Under the pieces are notes generated by a model that saw only the letters and a list, made by a program, of their open reading frames with translations, had not been told where the DNA came from and ran no database searches. From contig NZ_JAEPBG010000004.1 of the NCBI RefSeq assembly GCF_016632335.1, forward strand, positions 248,001-312,000: a stretch of DNA of 64,000 bases. The letters are read 5' to 3'. This document shows, one piece after another, positions 17,648-26,743 of this stretch. How positions within the stretch are numbered: position 1 is the stretch's first letter; each line of letters opens with the position of its first letter. This DNA comes from Noviherbaspirillum pedocola. GTDB taxonomy: Bacteria > Pseudomonadota > Gammaproteobacteria > Burkholderiales > Burkholderiaceae_D. Both the position numbers and the translations under genes were made by a program.

Positions 17648-18823
17648 TTGGAACAGAAAATCAGCGTGGCAGCCTGCCTGCCCGAGGACCATCATCAGGC
17701 CATTCTCGTCGGCCGCATTTGGCAACCCGATGTCGGCCCGACCCTGGTCAGGGTGCAGCAGGACGGCATCTATGACCTGAGCACGATTGCGGCCACGTCC
17801 AGCCAGCTGTTCGAACGGCAGGACGCGGCACAGGTGGTGCGCAGCGCGCGCGACATGCCGCGCCTCGCCGACCTCGACGCCGTGCTGGACAACTCCATTG
17901 CCGCCAGGCGCGATCCAACCCTGCCCTGGCTGCTGGCGCCGTGCGACCTGCAGGCCGTCAAGGCGAGCGGCGTCACCTTCGTTTCCAGCATGCTCGAGCG
18001 GGTGATCGAAGAGCAGGCGAGGGGCGATGCGTCGAAAGCGGAGAAGGTGCGCGAGTCCATCGTCGCGATCATCGGCGACAACCTGGCAAGCGTGGTGCCG
18101 GGCTCGGCGCAGGCGGCAAAGCTCAAGGAAGTGCTGATCGGGCAGGGCGCCTGGTCGCAATACCTGGAAGTCGGCATCGGTCCCGATGCGGAGATCTTCA
18201 CGAAGACCCAGCCGATGTCGAGCGTCGGCTTCGGCAGCGAGATCGGCATCCATCCGAAATCGGAATGGAACAACCCCGAGCCCGAGATCGTGCTCGTCGT
18301 CAACAGCCGTGGAGAAACGCTGGGAGCGACGCTGGGCAATGACGTCAACCTGCGCGATTTCGAAGGCCGCAGCGCCCTGCTGCTGGGCAAGGCCAAGGAC
18401 AACAATGCGTCGTGCGCGATCGGCCCGTTCATCCGCCTGTTCGACGACAACTACTCCATCGATGATGTGCGCCGATGCGACCTGGCCATGCGCATCGAAG
18501 GCAGTGAGGGTTTTGCATTGACGGGCAATAGTCCGATGTCCCTCATCAGCCGCGATCCGCTCGATCTGGTCAGCCATGCGATCGGACCCAACCACCAGTA
18601 TCCGGATGGGCTGGTGCTCTTTCTCGGCACCATGTTCGCGCCGACCGAGGACCGCGGCGCGCCGGGCCTGGGCTTTACTCATGCGATAGGCGATGTCGTC
18701 ACGATTACCACGCCCGGGCTGGGTGCCCTGGTCAACCGCGTCAATCACTCGGACCGCATCGAGCCGTGGCGCTTCGGCGCCGTGGCGCTGATGCAGAACC
18801 TGGCACGCAGGCATCTGCTCTGA
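17648..18823 (+). CDS. FAH-family 2-keto-3-deoxy-pentonate dehydratase (KdaD/XylX-like)
   Basis: A 391-residue fumarylacetoacetate-hydrolase family protein read from a TTG at 17648, with AAGAGG just upstream. Landmarks are EIFTKTQPMSSVGFGSEIGI, WNNPEPEIVLVVNSRGE and GNDVNLRDFEGRSALLLGKA with acidic metal ligands of the family. Length and motifs match enzymes that dehydrate 2-keto-3-deoxy-D-arabinonate or xylonate to 2-oxoglutarate semialdehyde. The reading frame is open back to 17384, but that part overlaps the UxaA-type gene and is not family-like. It gives the locus a second, non-phosphorylating route besides the DHDPS-type enzyme at 23987. Confidence 0.83.
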   Translation: MEQKISVAACLPEDHHQAILVGRIWQPDVGPTLVRVQQDGIYDLSTIAATSSQLFERQDAAQVVRSARDMPRLADLDAVLDNSIAARRDPTLPWLLAPCDLQAVKASGVTFVSSMLERVIEEQARGDASKAEKVRESIVAIIGDNLASVVPGSAQAAKLKEVLIGQGAWSQYLEVGIGPDAEIFTKTQPMSSVGFGSEIGIHPKSEWNNPEPEIVLVVNSRGETLGATLGNDVNLRDFEGRSALLLGKAKDNNASCAIGPFIRLFDDNYSIDDVRRCDLAMRIEGSEGFALTGNSPMSLISRDPLDLVSHAIGPNHQYPDGLVLFLGTMFAPTEDRGAPGLGFTHAIGDVVTITTPGLGALVNRVNHSDRIEPWRFGAVALMQNLARRHLL

Positions 18824-18873
18824 TCCGGCCGCTGCCAATGCAAGACCGACCACCACTCGTGACGACCCCAAGC

Positions 18874-19809
18874 ATGAAACCGCAAATTCTCCTGGCCGCC
18901 AAGGTGCCGCCATTTCTGGTCGAAGCCCTGGCGCAGCGCTACATCGTGCATGACATGCTGGCGCAGCCGGACCCCGGATTCGTCGACCGTGTCGCACCGC
19001 AGGTGCGTGCCGTCGTCGCCAACGGGGAATCCACCATCACGGCGGACTTTCTGGCGCGCCTTCCGGCCGTCGAGCTTGTCAGCGTATTCGGCGTGGGCTA
19101 TGACGGCGTCGACGTTCAGGCGGCCCGCCAGCGCGGCATCCAGGTCACCAATACGCCGGATGTGTTGACCGACGACGTGGCCGATATGGCCATGGCGCTG
19201 CTGCTGGCGGTCGCCCGCAAGGTGCCGCAGGCGGATCGATACGTGCGTGACGGCCAATGGGGCAGGGCGGCGTTTCCCTTCACGCGCAAGGTCAGCGGCG
19301 CGCGCCTGGGCATCGTCGGGCTCGGTCGCATCGGCAGCGCCATCGCGCAGCGAGCGCGCGGCTTCGGCATGCATATCGCCTACACGGCACGCAGCCGCAA
19401 GGACGGCATCGATTATCCGTATTACCCGACGCCGCGCGACCTCGCGGAACAGGTGGACATGCTGATCGTCAGCACGGTCGGCGGCCCGGCAACCCATGGG
19501 CTGATCGATGCCGAAACGCTGCGCGCGCTCGGACCACAGGGGATCCTGGTCAACATCGCGCGCGGCACGGTGGTCGACGAGGATGCCCTGGTCGAAGCGC
19601 TTGCGACGAAAGCGATCGCCGGCGCAGGCCTCGACGTGTTCGCCAGCGAGCCGCGGGTGCCAGCGGCGCTCGCCAGCATGGACAACGTCGTGCTCACGCC
19701 GCACATGGCAAGCGGCACGCTCGAGACACGCACCGCCATGGCGAACCTGGTTCTCGACAATCTGGATGCGCACTTCGCCGGCCGGCCCTTGCCGACGCCG
19801 GTGCCGTGA
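18874..19809 (+). CDS. NAD(P)-dependent 2-hydroxyacid dehydrogenase (GhrB/hydroxypyruvate reductase type)
   Basis: A 311-residue D-2-hydroxyacid dehydrogenase. It has the Rossmann motif LGIVGLGRIGSAIAQRARGF, NIARGTVVDEDALVEAL with the catalytic Arg region, the Glu loop FASEPRVPAALA and the catalytic His in VLTPHMASGT. It likely reduces glyoxylate, hydroxypyruvate or a 2-keto sugar acid in the cytoplasm. The start at 18874 was taken from the family N-terminus (MKPQILLAAKVPPF); 18838 is another in-frame ATG, and neither has a strong ribosome-binding site. It lies 50 bases after the FAH gene. Confidence 0.87.
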   Translation: MKPQILLAAKVPPFLVEALAQRYIVHDMLAQPDPGFVDRVAPQVRAVVANGESTITADFLARLPAVELVSVFGVGYDGVDVQAARQRGIQVTNTPDVLTDDVADMAMALLLAVARKVPQADRYVRDGQWGRAAFPFTRKVSGARLGIVGLGRIGSAIAQRARGFGMHIAYTARSRKDGIDYPYYPTPRDLAEQVDMLIVSTVGGPATHGLIDAETLRALGPQGILVNIARGTVVDEDALVEALATKAIAGAGLDVFASEPRVPAALASMDNVVLTPHMASGTLETRTAMANLVLDNLDAHFAGRPLPTPVP

Positions 19810-19885
19810 CGAGTCGACAGCTTGAGCACCCGCCATTCATGGCTCTGTAGATCAACAGAACGCTAACAACGGAAAGAATGCTTCG

Positions 19886-21625
19886 ATGTCGCATACGAAA
19901 TCACGCCCCCTACGTTCCGCGCAATGGTTCGGCACCGCTGACAAGAACGGCTTCATGTATCGAAGCTGGATGAAGAACCAGGGCATTCCCGACCATGAAT
20001 TCCAGGGCAAGCCCATCATCGGCATCTGCAACACCTGGTCCGAACTCACGCCGTGCAACGCGCACTTCCGCAAGATCGCCGAGCATGTGAAGCGCGGCAT
20101 CTTCGAGGCCGGCGGCTTTCCGGTGGAGTTCCCGGTGTTCTCCAACGGCGAGTCGAACCTGCGCCCGACCGCGATGCTCACGCGCAACCTGGCGAGCATG
20201 GATGTGGAAGAGTCCATCTGCGGCAACCCGGTCGACGGCGTAGTGCTGCTAACCGGCTGCGACAAGACCACGCCGGCTTTGCTGATGGGAGCGGCCAGTT
20301 GCGATATCCCGGCCATCGTCGTCACCGGCGGGCCCATGCTCAACGGCAAGCATGAGGGCAAGGACATTGGCTCCGGCACGGCGGTCTGGCAGTTGCATGA
20401 AGCGGTCAAGGCAGGGCAGATCACCCTGCATGAATTCATGTCGGCCGAAGCCGGCATGTCGCGTTCGGCCGGCACCTGCAACACCATGGGCACCGCCTCG
20501 ACCATGGCATGCATGGCAGAAGCGCTGGGCACATCGCTGCCGCACAACGCGGCGATTCCCGCGGTCGATGCGCGCCGTTATGTGCTGGCCCACATGTCGG
20601 GCATGCGCATCGTCGACATGGTCTGGGAAGACCTTCGGCTGTCCAAGGTCCTCACGCGCCAGGCTTTCGAGAATGCGATACGCGTGAACGCCGCCATCGG
20701 CGGCTCGACCAATGCGGTGATCCACCTGAAAGCCATCGCCGGGCGCATCGGCGTGCCGCTGGAATTGGAGGATTGGACGATCACGGGGCGCGGCACGCCG
20801 ACCATCGTCGACCTGATGCCGTCGGGCCGCTTCCTGATGGAAGACTTTTACTACGCCGGCGGTTTGCCGGGAGTGTTGCGTCGGCTGCTCGAAGCCGGCC
20901 TGCTGCCGCATCCGGACGCGCTGACCGTCAACGGCAACACTCTGGGCGAGAATACGCGCGGCGCGCCTATCCACAATGAAGAGGTGATACGCCCGCTGGA
21001 CCGCCCGCTGGTTGCCGACGGCGGCATCTGCATCCTGCGCGGCAATCTGGCGCCGCGCGGCGCGGTGCTCAAACCGTCGGCGGCATCGCCCGCATTGATG
21101 CGGCATCGCGGTCAGGCCATCGTCTTCGAGGACTTCGACCACTACAAATCCCGCATCAACGATCCCGACCTGCCGGTCGATGCGAACTCGGTGCTGGTGA
21201 TGAAGCATTGCGGGCCCAAGGGCTATCCCGGCATGGCCGAGGTCGGCAACATGGGACTTCCTCCGAAACTCCTGGCGCAGGGCGTCACAGACATGGTGCG
21301 CATTTCGGATGCGCGCATGAGCGGCACCGCGTATGGCACCGTGGTGCTGCATGTGGCGCCGGAAGCGGCCGCCGGCGGCCCGCTGGCGATCGTGCGGGAC
21401 GGCGACTGGATCGAGCTCGATTGCGGCGCCGGGCGTCTGCACCTCGATATCAGCGCCGAGGAAATGGCGGCACGCCTCGAGCGGATACAGAACATGCCGG
21501 CTGCGCCGAATCGTGGCGGCTACCAGAAGCTGTATGTCGACCATGTATTGCAGGCCGACGAGGGATGCGACTTCGACTTCCTCGTCGGTTGCCGCGGCGC
21601 GGAGGTGCCGAAGCATTCGCATTGA
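19886..21625 (+). CDS. IlvD/Edd-family aldonate dehydratase (arabinonate/galactonate dehydratase type)
   Basis: A 579-residue Fe-S dehydratase. The N-terminal SRPLRSAQWFGTADKNGFMY and WMKNQGIPDHEFQGKPIIGI are characteristic of the sugar-acid branch rather than dihydroxy-acid dehydratase. Cluster cysteines are seen in CNTWSELTPCN, LLTGCDKTTPALLMG and SAGTCNTMGTASTMACMAEA. It dehydrates an aldonic acid (L-arabinonate, D-galactonate or D-fuconate class) to the 2-keto-3-deoxy acid used by the DHDPS-type enzyme or the DgoK/DgoA pair downstream. The C-terminal DARMSGTAYGTVVLHVAPEA is intact. Confidence 0.9.
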   Translation: MSHTKSRPLRSAQWFGTADKNGFMYRSWMKNQGIPDHEFQGKPIIGICNTWSELTPCNAHFRKIAEHVKRGIFEAGGFPVEFPVFSNGESNLRPTAMLTRNLASMDVEESICGNPVDGVVLLTGCDKTTPALLMGAASCDIPAIVVTGGPMLNGKHEGKDIGSGTAVWQLHEAVKAGQITLHEFMSAEAGMSRSAGTCNTMGTASTMACMAEALGTSLPHNAAIPAVDARRYVLAHMSGMRIVDMVWEDLRLSKVLTRQAFENAIRVNAAIGGSTNAVIHLKAIAGRIGVPLELEDWTITGRGTPTIVDLMPSGRFLMEDFYYAGGLPGVLRRLLEAGLLPHPDALTVNGNTLGENTRGAPIHNEEVIRPLDRPLVADGGICILRGNLAPRGAVLKPSAASPALMRHRGQAIVFEDFDHYKSRINDPDLPVDANSVLVMKHCGPKGYPGMAEVGNMGLPPKLLAQGVTDMVRISDARMSGTAYGTVVLHVAPEAAAGGPLAIVRDGDWIELDCGAGRLHLDISAEEMAARLERIQNMPAAPNRGGYQKLYVDHVLQADEGCDFDFLVGCRGAEVPKHSH

Positions 21626-21712
21626 GGCCGCATTTCCGGCGTAAGGGCGGCAACGGCTCATGCGCCGGCTTGCGTCCACCCATGAACAGACCAGCAGAAA
21701 GACGATCCATCC

Positions 21713-22897
21713 ATGAAAACAGCCAACATCGCGGATCTGAGAGAACAGGCGCGCCGGCGCCTGCCCACCATGTTTTTCGACTACATCGATGGCGGGTCAT
21801 TCAGCGAAAGGACGATGCGCGCCAATGAAGCCGACTTCGACGACTGGCTGCTCGACCCGCTGGTCCTGCGCGACGTTTCCCACCGCGATCTATCGGCATC
21901 CTTCCTGGGCGGCGAGCATGCATTGCCCATCGTGCTCGGCCCGGTCGGCTTTGCCGGCCTGTTCGCCGGAAATGGCGAAGCGCAGGCGGCGCAGGCCGCC
22001 GCCGCGGCGGGAATTCCGATGTGCCTGTCCACCTTTTCAATCTGCTCGATGGAGGAAGTCGCGCGCGCGGCCGACATGCCGCTCTACCTCCAGCTCTACA
22101 TCCTTCGCGACCGCATCCTGTGTGAAGAGATGATCGAGCGCGCGAGGAATGCCAACGTGAAGGCGCTGGTGCTGACGGTCGATTCAGCGGTCTCGAGCAT
22201 ACGCGAGCGCGATACGCGCAATGGCTTCCGAACGGCGTCCAGGCTTAGGCCGGGAGCGGCGCTGGATATGGCCCTGCATCCGCGCTGGGCTGCCGACATG
22301 CTGCTGTCCCGGCGTCCCAGGCTGGGGAATATCTCGCCGCGCTGCAGCGCCGGCAGGAACTTCATGGACCAGGTCAGCTTCCTGTCGAATCAGCTCGATC
22401 CGACGCTGCGCTGGGAAGACATCCGCTGGCTGAAGGAGCGCTGGAATGGGCCGCTGGTCATCAAGGGCATCCTGACGCCGGACGATGCGCGGCGCGCAGT
22501 CGACCATGGAGCGACCGCCATCGTCGTCAGCAATCACGGCGGCCGCCAGCTCGACGGCGCCATGTCCACCATTTCCGCGTTGCCCAGCGTCGCCGCCGCG
22601 GTCGACGGCGAAGTCGAAATTTTCCTCGATGGCGGCGTGCGACGCGGCACGCACATCGTCAAGGCCCTGGCGCTCGGCGCCGACGGCGTGTTTCTCGGGC
22701 GCGCCTGGGTGTACGGACTTGCTGCCCATGGCCGCTCGGGAGTGGCCGATGCCATCAGCCTGCTGCGCGCCGAGTTCGATCTCACGCTGGCGCTGATGGG
22801 CGTCACCAGCATCGCCGAGTTGCGCAAGACAGGCACCAGGCTGCGGCGCACGCAGCCCGGCATCGGCAACGCAGCGGTATTGCGGCGAGCATCCTAG
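21713..22897 (+). CDS. FMN-dependent alpha-hydroxy-acid oxidase/dehydrogenase (LldD family)
   Basis: A 394-residue (S)-2-hydroxyacid oxidoreductase. Evidence includes the N-terminal FFDYIDGGSFSERTMRANEA, LVLTVDSAVSSIRERDTRNG, the catalytic His and Arg in SNHGGRQLDGA, and FLDGGVRRGTHIVKALALGA for phosphate/FMN binding. It oxidises L-lactate, glycolate or a similar 2-hydroxyacid to the keto acid, passing electrons to oxygen or the respiratory chain. In this locus it may handle a hydroxyacid product of sugar-acid cleavage. It starts 87 bases after the dehydratase. Confidence 0.9.
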   Translation: MKTANIADLREQARRRLPTMFFDYIDGGSFSERTMRANEADFDDWLLDPLVLRDVSHRDLSASFLGGEHALPIVLGPVGFAGLFAGNGEAQAAQAAAAAGIPMCLSTFSICSMEEVARAADMPLYLQLYILRDRILCEEMIERARNANVKALVLTVDSAVSSIRERDTRNGFRTASRLRPGAALDMALHPRWAADMLLSRRPRLGNISPRCSAGRNFMDQVSFLSNQLDPTLRWEDIRWLKERWNGPLVIKGILTPDDARRAVDHGATAIVVSNHGGRQLDGAMSTISALPSVAAAVDGEVEIFLDGGVRRGTHIVKALALGADGVFLGRAWVYGLAAHGRSGVADAISLLRAEFDLTLALMGVTSIAELRKTGTRLRRTQPGIGNAAVLRRAS

Positions 22898-22909
22898 CCA
22901 TGTTCGAAC

Positions 22910-23947
22910 ATGCATTACGGCGCGCCGATCCGAAAGGTCGACCATGAACCTGCCATGCGCCTTCCGGCGATTGCACGCCTTCGGGCGGCGGCACAAGCGT
23001 GCAGTTGGCCTATGACTGCGTCATGCGGACGGCGCCATGCTGCCACGGCGATCGTCATGATCCTGTTCTCCGCCCTGTTCCTGGCGACGATGGATGCGGC
23101 GACCAAGCAGGTGAGCGGCGCGCTGTCGGTCGCCTTCGTGATGTGGGCGCGCTATACCATCCAGGCCATTGTCATGGCCGTCTGCATCGCCAGGGCAGTG
23201 GGCCGGGACGGGTTCCGAACGGCGCATCCGCGCTTTCAGATCCTGCGCGGCACGGCGCTGGTAACCGCCAGCGGCATGGCATTCATCAGCCTGCGCTACA
23301 TGCCGCTGGCCGAGGTCACCGCCATCGTGATGCTGTCTCCGGTGCTCGTGACAGCCGCATCGCGCAGGATGTCGCGCGACGGTATCGGTGCTATGCGCTG
23401 GCTGCTGGTCTGCGGCGCATTCCTCGGCACGCTGGTCATCATTCGGCCCGGCAGCGGCGCCTTCGGCCCGATCGTGATCGTGCCCCTGCTCGGCATGCTG
23501 GTGGTTTCGGCATACAGCCTGCTGACGGGCCGCCTGGCCCTGCTCGAACAGCCCAGCACGACCCAGTTCTATTCGGGCGTGACAGGCAGCGTGCTGTCGG
23601 CATGCGCCATGCTGTTTGTCGACGCGGGATTCCCCGATGCGCTGCCCGCGTCGATCGCTGTTCATGTCACGCTGCTGCTGTTGATCGGCGCATGCTCGAC
23701 GCTCGGCCACCTGCTGCTTGCCATGGCATTTCGCCGCAGCAATCCTGCGTCGCTGATGCCGTTCACCTATGCGCAGATCGGCTTCGCCGCCATCCTGAGC
23801 TGGGTGGTGTTTCATCATGCGCCCGACTTCTGGACCTGTGTCGGCATGGGCACCATCGCGGCTTGCGGCGCCATCACTGCCTGGATCAATATGCGTTCGA
23901 AGACCGCTGCGGCCCTGGAAACGTCAAGCCTGGAAATCACTTCCTGA
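22910..23947 (+). CDS. DMT-superfamily (EamA) transporter
   Basis: An inner-membrane protein of up to 345 residues with about ten hydrophobic segments in two EamA halves: AIVMILFSALFLATMDAATK opens the first, and VPLLGMLVVSAYSLLTGRLA the second. Family signs are the ARYTIQAIVMA stretch, ITLRYMPLAEVTAIV-type FISLRYMPLAEVTAIVML and RSNPASLMPFTYAQIGFAAI. The start is uncertain; 22955 and 23012 are also possible, the latter beginning just before the first membrane span. It lies 12 bases after the oxidase and probably imports or exports a metabolite of the locus. Confidence 0.85.
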   Translation: MHYGAPIRKVDHEPAMRLPAIARLRAAAQACSWPMTASCGRRHAATAIVMILFSALFLATMDAATKQVSGALSVAFVMWARYTIQAIVMAVCIARAVGRDGFRTAHPRFQILRGTALVTASGMAFISLRYMPLAEVTAIVMLSPVLVTAASRRMSRDGIGAMRWLLVCGAFLGTLVIIRPGSGAFGPIVIVPLLGMLVVSAYSLLTGRLALLEQPSTTQFYSGVTGSVLSACAMLFVDAGFPDALPASIAVHVTLLLLIGACSTLGHLLLAMAFRRSNPASLMPFTYAQIGFAAILSWVVFHHAPDFWTCVGMGTIAACGAITAWINMRSKTAAALETSSLEITS

Positions 23948-23986
23948 TTGGCGTCATCAGCTTCCATCCACCAGAAAGGAAACCCA

Positions 23987-24928
23987 ATGACTGACATAGC
24001 AAGACAAGCCTCTCGCACCGCGTACAAGGGGGTGTTCCCGGTAGTCCCGACGATTTTCAATGACCAGGGCGAGCTCGATCTCGAAGGACAGCGCCGCTGC
24101 GTGGACTTCATGATCGATGCCGGATCGAACGGACTGTGCATCCTTGCGAATTTTTCCGAGCAATTCGTATTGACCGATGAAGAACGTAATCAGGTGATGG
24201 ACACGGTGCTCGAGCATGTCGGCGGCAGGGTGCCAGTGATCGTTACCACGACCCACTTCGCAACGCAGATCTGCGCGGAGCGCAGCCGCCGTGCCCAGGA
24301 GCGTGGCGCCGCCATGGTGATGATCATGCCTCCGTATCACGGCGCGACGATCCGGGTTGGTGAACGCGGTATCCATGAATTCTTCAGCCGGGTCTCGGAT
24401 GCGATCCGTATCCCGATCATGATCCAGGACGCGCCCGTGGCCGGCACCACGCTGTCGGCGGCCTTCCTCGCCAGGATGGCAACCGAGATCGCCAATGTCG
24501 CGTATTTCAAGATCGAAGTGCCGCAGGCCGCGGCCAAGCTGCGCGAGCTGATCGCCCTGGGCGGCGACGCCATCGCCGGACCGTGGGATGGCGAGGAAGC
24601 CATCACCCTCATGGCCGATCTGGATGCCGGGGCGACCGGTTCCATGACCGGCGGCGGCTATCCGGACGGCATCCGGCAGATCATGGACGCGTATGCGGGC
24701 AACCGGCGTGAAGAGGCTGCTCGCCTGTATGAAAAGTGGCTGCCGCTGATCAATTTCGAAAACCGCCAGTGCGGCTTGATCGCTGCCAAGGCGCTGATGA
24801 AAGAGGGCGGCATCATCGCCTCCGAGGCGGTCAGGCATCCGCTCCAGCCGCTGCATCCCGCCACGCGCGCGGACCTGATCGACATTGCCAGGCGCCTCGA
24901 CCCGGTGGTGCTGCGCTGGGGTAAGTAA
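23987..24928 (+). CDS. DHDPS-family 2-keto-3-deoxy acid dehydratase or aldolase
   Basis: A 313-residue class I lyase of the dihydrodipicolinate synthase/N-acetylneuraminate lyase family. AAGGAAACCCA precedes the ATG. The Schiff-base lysine is in VAYFKIEVPQAAAKLRE and the catalytic tyrosine in MIMPPYHGAT. The usual GTTGE loop is replaced by NFSEQFVLTDEER, as in L-2-keto-3-deoxyarabonate dehydratases of the DHDPS family. It would convert 2-keto-3-deoxy-L-arabonate to 2-oxoglutarate semialdehyde, or cleave a related acid. It precedes DgoK by three bases and is clearly in the same operon. Confidence 0.87.
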   Translation: MTDIARQASRTAYKGVFPVVPTIFNDQGELDLEGQRRCVDFMIDAGSNGLCILANFSEQFVLTDEERNQVMDTVLEHVGGRVPVIVTTTHFATQICAERSRRAQERGAAMVMIMPPYHGATIRVGERGIHEFFSRVSDAIRIPIMIQDAPVAGTTLSAAFLARMATEIANVAYFKIEVPQAAAKLRELIALGGDAIAGPWDGEEAITLMADLDAGATGSMTGGGYPDGIRQIMDAYAGNRREEAARLYEKWLPLINFENRQCGLIAAKALMKEGGIIASEAVRHPLQPLHPATRADLIDIARRLDPVVLRWGK

Positions 24929-24931
24929 GAC

Positions 24932-25870
24932 ATGATGAACAGCTCCACGCTACGCCCTGACATGTCACGTGCGCGCTTCGTGGCGGTCGATTGGGGGACC
25001 AGCAGCTTTCGCGCCTGGCCGATGTCCGCCGATGGCATGCCGCTGGCGCAAAGCCGGGGCCCCGAAGGAATGCTGCACTGCATGACTGAAGGCTTCGAAC
25101 CCGTGCTGCGCCAGCACCTCGAGCGGCTGGGGGCGCCGGCCCACCTTCCGATCCTGATCAGCGGCATGGCGGGAGCAAGACAGGGCTGGAAGGAAGCGCC
25201 GTATCTGCAGACGCCGACGCGTCCGGATGAACTGCATCGCGGCGCGGTGAAGATCGATGCGCTTGGGGACGTTCGCATTCTTCCTGGCATCGCGCAGCGT
25301 GATGCGTCGCGTCCGGACGTCATGCGCGGCGAGGAAACGCAGCTCCTTGGCGCGGTGCGCGGCGACTTCTCCGGTCTGGTCTGCATCCCTGGAACCCATA
25401 GCAAGTGGATCAGGCTCGAGACAGGCTGCGTCATGACATTCTCGACTTACCTGACGGGCGAGCTGTTCTCGGTCCTCGGCAAACACAGCATCCTGGCGCA
25501 TGCGGTGGAGCCGGACCAGCCGCCATTGCCGGATGCGCCTGCCTTTCGCAGCGGGCTCGACGCCGGGATGCACCGGGGATTGCAGGAACAGTTATTCCGC
25601 CTGCGTGCAGCGCAGTTGCTCGGCTTTGAACAGCGTGGGGATGGTGCCGCCCGCTTGTCCGGTCTGCTGATAGGGGCCGAACTTGCCGATGCCGGGCGGC
25701 AGTATGGTGGCAACGGACCTATCCTGCTGATTGCAGCCGGCATGCTGGGTCAACTGTATGAGGCTGCGCTACGGCAAGCGGGCTGGGATGTCGAAACCGT
25801 GGACGCGGAAAAGGCCGCGCAGGCCGGCCTGGCAAGAGCTGCAGCCAATCTCTGGGGGGAACACTTCTGA
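24932..25870 (+). CDS. dgoK: 2-dehydro-3-deoxygalactonokinase
   Basis: A 312-residue ASKHA-type sugar-acid kinase. The start region has RFVAVDWGTSSFRAWPMSAD (phosphate 1 motif), followed by ILISGMAGARQGWKEAPYLQ and VCIPGTHSKWIRLETGCVMT and FSTYLTGELFSVLGKHSIL, all diagnostic of DgoK. It phosphorylates 2-keto-3-deoxygalactonate at C6 for the aldolase encoded directly after it. With the IlvD/Edd dehydratase this completes a De Ley-Doudoroff galactonate route. The ATG at 24932 is three bases after the previous stop. Confidence 0.92.
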   Translation: MMNSSTLRPDMSRARFVAVDWGTSSFRAWPMSADGMPLAQSRGPEGMLHCMTEGFEPVLRQHLERLGAPAHLPILISGMAGARQGWKEAPYLQTPTRPDELHRGAVKIDALGDVRILPGIAQRDASRPDVMRGEETQLLGAVRGDFSGLVCIPGTHSKWIRLETGCVMTFSTYLTGELFSVLGKHSILAHAVEPDQPPLPDAPAFRSGLDAGMHRGLQEQLFRLRAAQLLGFEQRGDGAARLSGLLIGAELADAGRQYGGNGPILLIAAGMLGQLYEAALRQAGWDVETVDAEKAAQAGLARAAANLWGEHF

Positions 25871-25871
25871 C

Positions 25872-26543
25872 ATGAGCACTTTTGAATTGAAGGCATCCGT
25901 GCCCTGGCCCGATACGAGGCGAGCGCTCGTCGCGATCATGCGTGGCATCCGGCCGGAAGAGGTCGAGGCCATTGGTGAAGCATTGATCGACAGCGGTTTC
26001 GAGATCATCGAAGTGCCGCTGAATTCCCCCGAGCCGTTCGCGTCGATCGAACGCCTGGCGCGGCGCTTTGGCGCAGATTGCCTCATCGGTGCGGGAACGG
26101 TGGTGAGCGCGGCGCAATGTGACAAGGTCGCCGCCGCGGGCGGACGATTGATGGTCAGCCCCAATGTGAATGCCGAAGTCATGGCCGCTGCGCAGGCGCA
26201 TGGCATGGTTACCATGCCGGGCGTGTTCACTGCCACCGAGGCCTATCTGGCGCTGAGCCTGGGCGCTTCGGCATTGAAATTCTTTCCCGCTTCGGTGCTT
26301 GGTCCCAGCGGCATCGCCGCACTGCGCGCCATCCTGCCGCAGGATGCAGTCCTTGGCGCCGTGGGTGGCATCTCCGAAATCAATTTCGGCGCTTACGCTG
26401 CCGCCGGCATCCGTACCTTCGGGCTGGGCAGCAGCCTCTACCGTCCGGGAATGTCGGCCGAGGAGGTCAGGCGAACCGCTTCGGCCTCCATCAAGGCATA
26501 TGAGCTCGCGATGCATGAGAATGCGCGTGCGGCGCAGGGTTAA
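25872..26543 (+). CDS. dgoA: 2-dehydro-3-deoxy-6-phosphogalactonate aldolase
   Basis: A 223-residue KDPG/KDPGal aldolase. The ATG is two bases after the DgoK stop. It has LVAIMRGIRPEEVEAIGEAL, the catalytic Glu region FEIIEVPLNSPEPFASIE, GAGTVVSAAQCDKVAAAGG, the Schiff-base lysine in ASALKFFPASVLGPSGIAAL and GGISEINFGAYAAAGIRTFG. It splits 2-keto-3-deoxy-6-phosphogalactonate into pyruvate and glyceraldehyde-3-phosphate. It ends the catabolic operon; only a 62-codon ORF follows closely. Confidence 0.93.
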   Translation: MSTFELKASVPWPDTRRALVAIMRGIRPEEVEAIGEALIDSGFEIIEVPLNSPEPFASIERLARRFGADCLIGAGTVVSAAQCDKVAAAGGRLMVSPNVNAEVMAAAQAHGMVTMPGVFTATEAYLALSLGASALKFFPASVLGPSGIAALRAILPQDAVLGAVGGISEINFGAYAAAGIRTFGLGSSLYRPGMSAEEVRRTASASIKAYELAMHENARAAQG

Positions 26544-26554
26544 TGAGGTGAAGC

Positions 26555-26743
26555 ATGGACAATAACGGCACGCTGAAAGAATGTACGTTGGCACACCCGA
26601 TGCCAGCGGCAGAGGCGGAAGCGGGAGGATGGGTTCACCAGGACGTCGATGAGCTGCGCGACCTCGATGTATTTGGTGTTGAGTACCGCTGCCGAGCGTG
26701 CGGCCTGACATTCATTGCTGAAAATACGCGCTACACGCGCTAG
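26555..26743 (+). CDS. Hypothetical 62-residue protein with one CxxC pair
   Basis: A small, soluble, acidic protein. It starts MDNNGTLKECTLAHPMPAAE and has CRACG near residue 46 in YRCRACGLTFIAENTR, the only CxxC. GAGGTGAAGC precedes the ATG, and it begins 11 bases after the DgoA stop, so it can be translated. The C-terminal part looks like half a zinc ribbon and could dimerise round a metal. The family and function are not recognised. Confidence 0.55.
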   Translation: MDNNGTLKECTLAHPMPAAEAEAGGWVHQDVDELRDLDVFGVEYRCRACGLTFIAENTRYTR

